The position numbers were made by a program, and so were the translations under genes. Shown here piece by piece: positions 6,255 to 10,609 of a stretch of DNA of 10,609 nt (its first letter is position 1; every line of letters begins with the position of its first letter). This DNA is from JAIVJN01 sp036732565 (GTDB lineage: Bacteria; Acidobacteriota; Vicinamibacteria; Vicinamibacterales; UBA2999): the NCBI GenBank assembly GCA_036732565.1, contig DAINCF010000236.1, positions 1 to 10,609 of the forward strand. Direction: 5' to 3'. A model generated the notes under the pieces. The model was given only the letters and a program-made list of their open reading frames with translations. It was not told the DNA's origin and did no database searches.

Positions 6255-8755
6255 TTCACAGGCCTTTCTCGCTCGCCGGTGTCGGCGGCTTCGCTCGCGA
6301 CCGCCATGCTGAACGGCGCGCTCTTGACGATGCCCGAGACGATCGATGACCAGGAGTAGTCGGTCGCCGCCGCGTCGCGCACGATCGCGCGGATGACCGG
6401 CATGTCGTGATGGTCGAGCCCACGGCCGATCGCGAACGCCAGCAGCTTGCCGGTGAGCGTGCGCGCGAAATCTTCCTTGTGGCTGACCAGGAGCGTCCGC
6501 AGACCCGCGACGCCCTCGAATCGAGTCCCGTCGGGAAACGCCGCCGACGCATCGATAGGCGCCTCGTCACTCACGGTGCGCCATTTGCCGACGGCATCGA
6601 AATTCTCGAGCGCAAAGCCCAGCGGGTCCATGCGCTGATGACACGACGCACAGGCCGGATTCTTCCGGTGCATCTCCATCCGCTCGCGAAGCGCCCGCGG
6701 CTGCCCTTCATGGCCGGCTTCCTGGAGCGCAGGAATGTCCGGGGGCGGCGGGGGCGGCGGGGCGCCCAGCATGTTCGCGAGCAGCCAGCGTCCACGCATC
6801 GTGACCGAGGTGCGATTGGGATATGACGTGACCGTCAGCAGGCTGGCTTGGCCCAGCAGCCCGCCACGTGTGCGGTCGCTGAACGTGACCCGCCTGAAAT
6901 GGCTGCCGTAGATATTGCGAATACCGTAATGCACGGCCAGTCGCTCGTTGAGGTATGAATAGTCGGCCGTCAGCAACTCCAGCACGCTGCGGTTGTCGCG
7001 CACCTGGCTGCCGACGAACAGCTTCGTCTCCTGCTCCATCGCCTCGCGGAGGTTCTCGTCGAACTCGGAATAGAGCTCCGTATCGGGAACCACGCCCGAC
7101 AGCTTGCTCAGCTCGAGCCAGCGGCTGACGAAGCTGTCCGTGAGGGCGTCCGAGCGCGGGTCGCGCAGCAACCGCCGCACCTGCCGCTCCAGCGCCGCGG
7201 GATCGTTCAGCGCACCGCGAACCGCGGCCTCCCGCAGCTCGTCGTCCGGGATGCTGCTCCACAGGAAGAACGAGAGCCGCGATGCCAGGTCCAGCTCGCT
7301 GAGGCGGTGAGCGGAGGTCGCCGCCGGCCCGGCGTGCTCGCGTTCGACGCGGAAGAGAAAGCTCGGCGCCGCCAGAATGCGCTCGAGCCCCTGCTGGATG
7401 CCCTGGTCAAAACCCGCCTCGGCTCGCCCAGCGTTGTAGAAGTCGAGCAGCACCTGCATGTCGCGCTCGGTCACCGGGCGCCGATAGGCGCGCGTCGCGA
7501 GCGTCGACAGAATCTTCCGCGCACACGGCTCCTCTGACACACCATTCGCAGGGCGACACACGAAGATCTGGCGGCGGCTGGTCGAGTCTCCGGGCGTCGG
7601 CTCTCCGTACGGGCCACCGATCGACAAGATCTCTACCGCAGGATTGCCGTGGTAATACTCGTTGGTCGTGCGTCCAAAGCCGGTTTGCGGTGGCTGCAGG
7701 ATGCCTTCTGCCTCCCATGCGCGCTTGACGAAGGAGACGCCGACTTCATGAAGGCCTGCCTTCACCGGGACGCGCACCTCGAGATGCGCGTCGGCCGTGT
7801 GCATGTACTCTTCCCATTCGGGGTCGCCCTGGGTGTTCCCGGCGAAGTTCTCGGGGGTCGGCATCCCGTTCGCTTCGCCACCGACCGAAAACCGGTTCAG
7901 CAGCGTGCCGTCGAGCCGGAAATCGAGCTGGTGGCGCTCGCCCATGCCGACGATGTAGTCGTACTCCTGCCGTCGCAGGAGGACTTTGATGGTGTACTCG
8001 GCGTCGAGCGGGAAGTAGTAGCGAATCAGCGCGCCGCCGCGAGACCCGAATGGCAGATCGTCCCCGATGCGTTCGTCCTGCACCAGCGCCTTGGAGATCT
8101 TGAAGCTGTCGATCACTGGGCGAAGCGACCGATCGCCGATCGCCATGCGGCTGATGGTTCGCGCAGCGGACAGATAGTTCTCCAGGAGCGCCGGCGAGAC
8201 CGACAGCACGCTGGCAACGTTGTCGAAGCCTTCCTGATCGGCTTCATCCGATGGCAGCAACGTCGCGCCATCGATCTCCAGGCCAAGCAGATCGCGGATA
8301 GCGTTGGCGTACTCACTCCGGTTCAAGCGATGAACGGGAACGCGGCCCGGATGGGGCTTCGCTGTCGCCGCAGCATCGAGCGCGCGTTCGAGGGCAGCCG
8401 TCGTCGCGGCATAGGACGCGGCATCGGGCCGTGGCCGACCCGGCGGCGGCATCTCGCCGGTGCGCAACTTCGTGACCACCTTCTCCCACTGCGGCGCATG
8501 GTCGGCCACCTGGTTCACGTCCAGGATGTCGAGCTGCAGCCCGGCCGTTTTGAGCCTGTTGTTGTGGCAGGTGACACAGTACGCGTCCAGCGTGCGACGC
8601 AGGTCGACCGGGGAGGCGGAGGGCGCGGCCGAACTGGCTGCCGGCGCGGTGTGCTGTAGGGCCCGGGCGTTCAGGTAGCTCGCGCCGGTCAGGCACACTC
8701 CTGCCAAGGTGAAGAGCGCCGCGAAAGCTCGTGCACGCGCCAATCCTTGTGCCAT
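6251..8755 (-). CDS. Two-haem-site DUF1587/DUF1595/DUF1592/DUF1588/DUF1585 cytochrome-like protein
   Basis: 834 residues, first gene of the four-gene operon. An N-terminal hydrophobic segment (about 10-28) acts as signal peptide or anchor. Domains in order: planctomycete-type cytochrome c with CVTCH at 60-64 and a possible Met ligand in GEMPPPG (100-106); DUF1587 at 137-200 (VHRLNRSEYANAIRDLLGL); a beta-rich stretch at 240-382 like a carbohydrate-binding module; DUF1595 at 405-468; DUF1592 at 482-610 (LASRLSFFLWSSIPDDEL); DUF1588 at 628-728 with a second haem motif CASCH at 702-706; DUF1585 at 738-812. The seven-proline run at 666-672 sits where this family normally carries one. Both CxxCH sites imply covalent haem and export to the periplasm. 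These proteins are widespread in Planctomycetes, Acidobacteria and Myxobacteria. Roles in polymer breakdown or electron transfer have been suggested, but none is settled. Confidence 0.95.
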   Translation of the reverse strand: MAQGLARARAFAALFTLAGVCLTGASYLNARALQHTAPAASSAAPSASPVDLRRTLDAYCVTCHNNRLKTAGLQLDILDVNQVADHAPQWEKVVTKLRTGEMPPPGRPRPDAASYAATTAALERALDAAATAKPHPGRVPVHRLNRSEYANAIRDLLGLEIDGATLLPSDEADQEGFDNVASVLSVSPALLENYLSAARTISRMAIGDRSLRPVIDSFKISKALVQDERIGDDLPFGSRGGALIRYYFPLDAEYTIKVLLRRQEYDYIVGMGERHQLDFRLDGTLLNRFSVGGEANGMPTPENFAGNTQGDPEWEEYMHTADAHLEVRVPVKAGLHEVGVSFVKRAWEAEGILQPPQTGFGRTTNEYYHGNPAVEILSIGGPYGEPTPGDSTSRRQIFVCRPANGVSEEPCARKILSTLATRAYRRPVTERDMQVLLDFYNAGRAEAGFDQGIQQGLERILAAPSFLFRVEREHAGPAATSAHRLSELDLASRLSFFLWSSIPDDELREAAVRGALNDPAALERQVRRLLRDPRSDALTDSFVSRWLELSKLSGVVPDTELYSEFDENLREAMEQETKLFVGSQVRDNRSVLELLTADYSYLNERLAVHYGIRNIYGSHFRRVTFSDRTRGGLLGQASLLTVTSYPNRTSVTMRGRWLLANMLGAPPPPPPPDIPALQEAGHEGQPRALRERMEMHRKNPACASCHQRMDPLGFALENFDAVGKWRTVSDEAPIDASAAFPDGTRFEGVAGLRTLLVSHKEDFARTLTGKLLAFAIGRGLDHHDMPVIRAIVRDAAATDYSWSSIVSGIVKSAPFSMAVASEAADTGERERPVK

Positions 8756-8894
8756 CGTTGGCTCGGGGCCCCGGGCGCCGAAGCTCCGCTCATTCGTCGT
8801 AGAGCGAAGGCGGCGGCCCCGGTCCAGTATGCCCTAGCTGCCCGGGAATAGCGCCAAAAAGCGAGCTCGTCAGGTCGCCATCCTTGCGACCATC
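8756..8894. promoter_or_regulatory. Intergenic region that should hold the operon promoter
   Basis: 139 nt between the stop of rsgA and the start of the DUF1592 gene, both on the - strand. It is the only space for a promoter of the four-gene operon. The - strand carries TTGGCG (about 8851-8856) and CATACT about 20 nt later, a weak and poorly spaced pair. No Shine-Dalgarno sequence precedes ATG 8755. A perfect 10-bp palindrome, CGGGGCCCCG, lies at 8764-8773, 9-18 nt ahead of the start codon, where it could act as an operator or fold in the leader. Confidence 0.4.
8855..8891 (-). terminator. Possible weak terminator after rsgA
   Basis: Three nt after the rsgA stop, GGTCGC and GCGACC can form a 6-bp stem with a 7-nt loop (8873-8891). 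A run of five T on the - strand follows at 8856-8860, but 12 nt away rather than directly after the stem; the palindrome CGAGCTCG lies between. The separation makes efficient intrinsic termination doubtful, and read-through into the DUF1592 operon is possible. Confidence 0.25.
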
Positions 8895-9974
8895 CTACTT
8901 GTCTCGATCCTTGTAGAACTGCTTCATCGACTTCGCGATCGGCTTCCACTGGCGCTTCTCGTCGATGCGCGCGCGCACGTCCTTGCGTTTCGCGAGCTCC
9001 TCGATCTCGGCTTGAAGCTTCAGATAGCTCGCGAGCCGCTCGGGCGCGAGACGACCGTTCTCGACGGCCGCGACCACCGCGCATCGCGGCTCGCCGGCAT
9101 GACGGCAATTGGTGAAGTGACAGCCGGCGGCGAGCGCTTCGATGTCGTCGAAGGTCTCTTCGACCGCATCGGCGATGTCCCACATCTGCAGCTCGCGCAT
9201 GCCGGGTGTATCGATCAACAGCCCTCGCCCGGGCAGCACGATGAGCTGTCGATGCCGCGTCGCGTGTCGGCCGCGCGAGTCACTGGCTCGCACCTCGCGG
9301 GTCTTGAGGGCGTCGGTGCCGGTCAGCCGGTTGATCAAGGTCGACTTGCCGACGCCCGACGATCCCAGCAGCGCCCCCGTCCGCCCACGCGCGAGGTAGC
9401 CGAGCACGATGTCCAAACCCTGATCGCGCGTCGCGCTGATGGCATGCACGGGCGCACCGGCTGACAGCGCGCGAATCTCGTCCACGGACACCTGCGCATC
9501 GTCCACGAGATCGGCTTTGGTCAGAAGGACGATCGGCTGGGCACCGCTCTCGCGAGTGACGAGCAGATAACGCTCGATGCGGCGCGGATTGTAGTCGCCA
9601 TCGAGCCCCATCACCAGGAATGCGAGGTCGATGTTCGCCGCCACCACTTGTTCTTGCGTGAGCTCCCCCGCCACCTTGCGCGAGAACTTGCTGCGGCGTG
9701 GCAGGATGGCCTCGATGGTGCCGGTGCTGCCGTCCGCTCCCATGCGCACCGCCACCCAATCGCCGACCGCGGCCAGCTCGTGACGTCCACTTGCCCGATG
9801 GCGCATACGACCGGCCTGCTCGGCCCGCACGTCGCCGGATGCTGCCGTCACCTGATAGATGTGATTGAACTCGATCGCCACGCGCGCCGGGACGCGTCCC
9901 GCCGCGGCATGCGGCGCAAACGCTGCCGCCCACGCCGCATCCCACCCAAGCTCAGTGAGGTCGTGGGAGGTCAT
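8895..9974 (-). CDS. rsgA: RsgA, ribosome small-subunit assembly GTPase
   Basis: 359 residues, normal length. RsgA is a circularly permuted GTPase that binds the 30S subunit late in maturation and is stimulated by it. An N-terminal extension (LGWDAAWAAAFAPH) precedes the OB fold (about 30-92). The GTPase motifs follow in the permuted order expected: TKAD (G4, 152-155), GSSGVGKS (G1, 204-211), the G2 region with GRHATRH (235-241) and DTPG (G3, 255-258). The C-terminal zinc site is intact: C285, C290, H292 and C298 in GCHFTNCRHAGEPRC, followed by a Lys/Arg-rich helical tail. ATG 9974 is 18 nt after the stop of the DinB-like gene, so the two are probably co-transcribed. There is no clear ribosome binding site. 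Confidence 0.97.
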   Translation of the reverse strand: MTSHDLTELGWDAAWAAAFAPHAAAGRVPARVAIEFNHIYQVTAASGDVRAEQAGRMRHRASGRHELAAVGDWVAVRMGADGSTGTIEAILPRRSKFSRKVAGELTQEQVVAANIDLAFLVMGLDGDYNPRRIERYLLVTRESGAQPIVLLTKADLVDDAQVSVDEIRALSAGAPVHAISATRDQGLDIVLGYLARGRTGALLGSSGVGKSTLINRLTGTDALKTREVRASDSRGRHATRHRQLIVLPGRGLLIDTPGMRELQMWDIADAVEETFDDIEALAAGCHFTNCRHAGEPRCAVVAAVENGRLAPERLASYLKLQAEIEELAKRKDVRARIDEKRQWKPIAKSMKQFYKDRDK

Positions 9975-9992
9975 TCAGAGGTGCGCATTGTG

Positions 9993-10472
9993 CTACCACG
10001 TCCAGCTGCCGGCCGGCGGTGGCCACGCGCCGAGTACCTGCCTCAGCGTGATCACCTGCCCCATGTGATGGGCGTTGTGCGTGGCGACGTGCACGAGCGC
10101 ATCGCGGACGGTAAGGTTGGCGAGCGGCGGGTATTCGATGGCCGGCTGCAGCGGCTGACTGAGCCGCGATCCGTCTTGGCTGATCGCCGCGGCCTGATCC
10201 AATCCACGCACGAACCGATCGCGCAGGGTCGGCCACGATCCCAGCGTCACGACCGGCCAGCCCACGCCCGCGGTCGGCGCCATCGGAGCAGACTCGCCAT
10301 TCAAGCGCGCGATGAACCACTCTTGCCAGAAGATCATGTGCGCGACGATCTCGGCAATCGAATGCACCGACGCCGACGCATGCCGCTCGGCCATCTCGCC
10401 GGACAGCCCTTCGAGCGCGCGTTCCGGCGGCATGTAGATCAAGGTCTCGACGAGCAGCTCCCTCAGGCTCAT
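9993..10472 (-). CDS. DinB-fold metal-binding protein
   Basis: 159 residues, the usual size of the DinB/YfiT four-helix bundle family. The three-His metal site is visible: H45 in VAHMIFWQEWF, and H132 and H136 in the C-terminal ATHNAHHMGQVITLRQVLG, the signature of the family. These proteins often bind Zn or Ni; some are thiol-dependent transferases (mycothiol or bacillithiol transferases) and many have no known substrate. The function here is therefore left open. The gene leads an operon with rsgA. ATG 10472 has no Shine-Dalgarno sequence but follows a -10-like hexamer by 6 nt. Confidence 0.88.
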   Translation of the reverse strand: MSLRELLVETLIYMPPERALEGLSGEMAERHASASVHSIAEIVAHMIFWQEWFIARLNGESAPMAPTAGVGWPVVTLGSWPTLRDRFVRGLDQAAAISQDGSRLSQPLQPAIEYPPLANLTVRDALVHVATHNAHHMGQVITLRQVLGAWPPPAGSWTW

Positions 10473-10478
10473 TGCACG

Positions 10479-10484
10479 AATCTA
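10479..10484 (-). promoter_or_regulatory. Candidate -10 element TAGATT, leaderless start of DinB-rsgA unit
   Basis: On the - strand TAGATT (TANNNT form) stands exactly 6 nt before ATG 10472, the same distance as TACACT before the deaminase start at 506. Transcription would begin at or next to the A of the start codon. No -35 box is obvious in the GC-rich sequence upstream. Confidence 0.45.
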
Positions 10485-10502
10485 ACATGGCCTGCGAGGG
10501 GG

Positions 10503-10575
10503 CTCAGGGTGCCCGAGGTGCTCAGGGTGCCCGAGGTGCTCAGGGTGCCCGAGGTACTCGGGGTGTCCTGAGGTG
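10503..10575. repeat. 18-bp tandem repeat array
   Basis: The unit CTCAGGGTGCCCGAGGTG is present at 10503-10520 and 10521-10538, at 10539-10556 with one change at its last base, and as a degenerate 19-nt copy at 10557-10575. Each unit is partly self-complementary (CTC and GAG at its ends). The array lies upstream of the DinB-like gene, 31 nt from its start codon and 19 nt from the candidate -10 element. No gene is seen between it and the window edge; 10576-10609 shows nothing recognisable. Confidence 0.9.
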
Positions 10576-10609
10576 CTAGACGCACAAGAGTGTCCGGCCC
10601 AAGCACCTT

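Noticed and set aside
7649..8659. 336-codon + strand frame antisense to the DUF1592 gene
   Set aside because: Entirely within the haem-protein gene, whose motifs are unmistakable on the other strand.
9952..10488. 178-codon - strand frame overlapping the DinB-like gene
   Set aside because: Same strand but another frame; it lacks the three-His signature and hydrophobic helix pattern of the DinB frame.
9648..10571. 307-codon + strand frame that ends in a repeated RVPEVL peptide
   Set aside because: The peptide repeat comes only from the 18-bp DNA repeat; the rest is antisense to rsgA and the DinB-like gene.

Overview
The window is high-GC DNA with six complete or near-complete operon genes and two further coding regions. 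Its gene content points to Acidobacteriota, probably of the Vicinamibacteria type: a DUF1592/DUF1552 pair with a secreted ankyrin protein, a Cys-containing small extracytoplasmic domain, and an rsgA of the extended N-terminal kind. This placement is an inference from gene content and style, not from a marker gene. No tRNA, rRNA, CRISPR array, transposase or phage gene was seen.

Layout. At the left edge (+ strand) is the 3' part of a membrane-anchored SPOR-domain protein. It is followed by a 654-residue protein made of an MtaD-type deaminase (amidohydrolase) fused to a C-terminal CYTH (triphosphate-tunnel) domain. This fusion is the most unusual single gene here. Its start lies 6 nt after a TACACT hexamer, so its mRNA may be leaderless.

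From 2499 to 8755 (- strand) runs a tightly packed four-gene operon, read from right to left: a two-haem-site DUF1587/1595/1592/1588/1585 protein, a Tat-exported DUF1552 protein, a secreted protein of about twelve ankyrin repeats, and a secreted two-domain protein whose C-terminal half is a His-rich helical domain. Successive genes overlap by 4, 23 and 4 nt, so they are probably translationally coupled. All four carry export signals. This is therefore probably an envelope or periplasmic redox/binding system, but its biochemical job is not known. It converges on the deaminase gene with only 28 nt between stop codons.

At the right edge (- strand) a DinB-fold protein and the ribosome-assembly GTPase RsgA form a two-gene unit. 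The DinB gene again starts 6 nt after a TAGATT hexamer. Upstream of it lies a short array of an 18-bp tandem repeat (three near-perfect copies plus one degenerate copy).

The most promising items for discovery are the deaminase-CYTH fusion and the His-rich protein that ends the DUF1592/DUF1552 operon.
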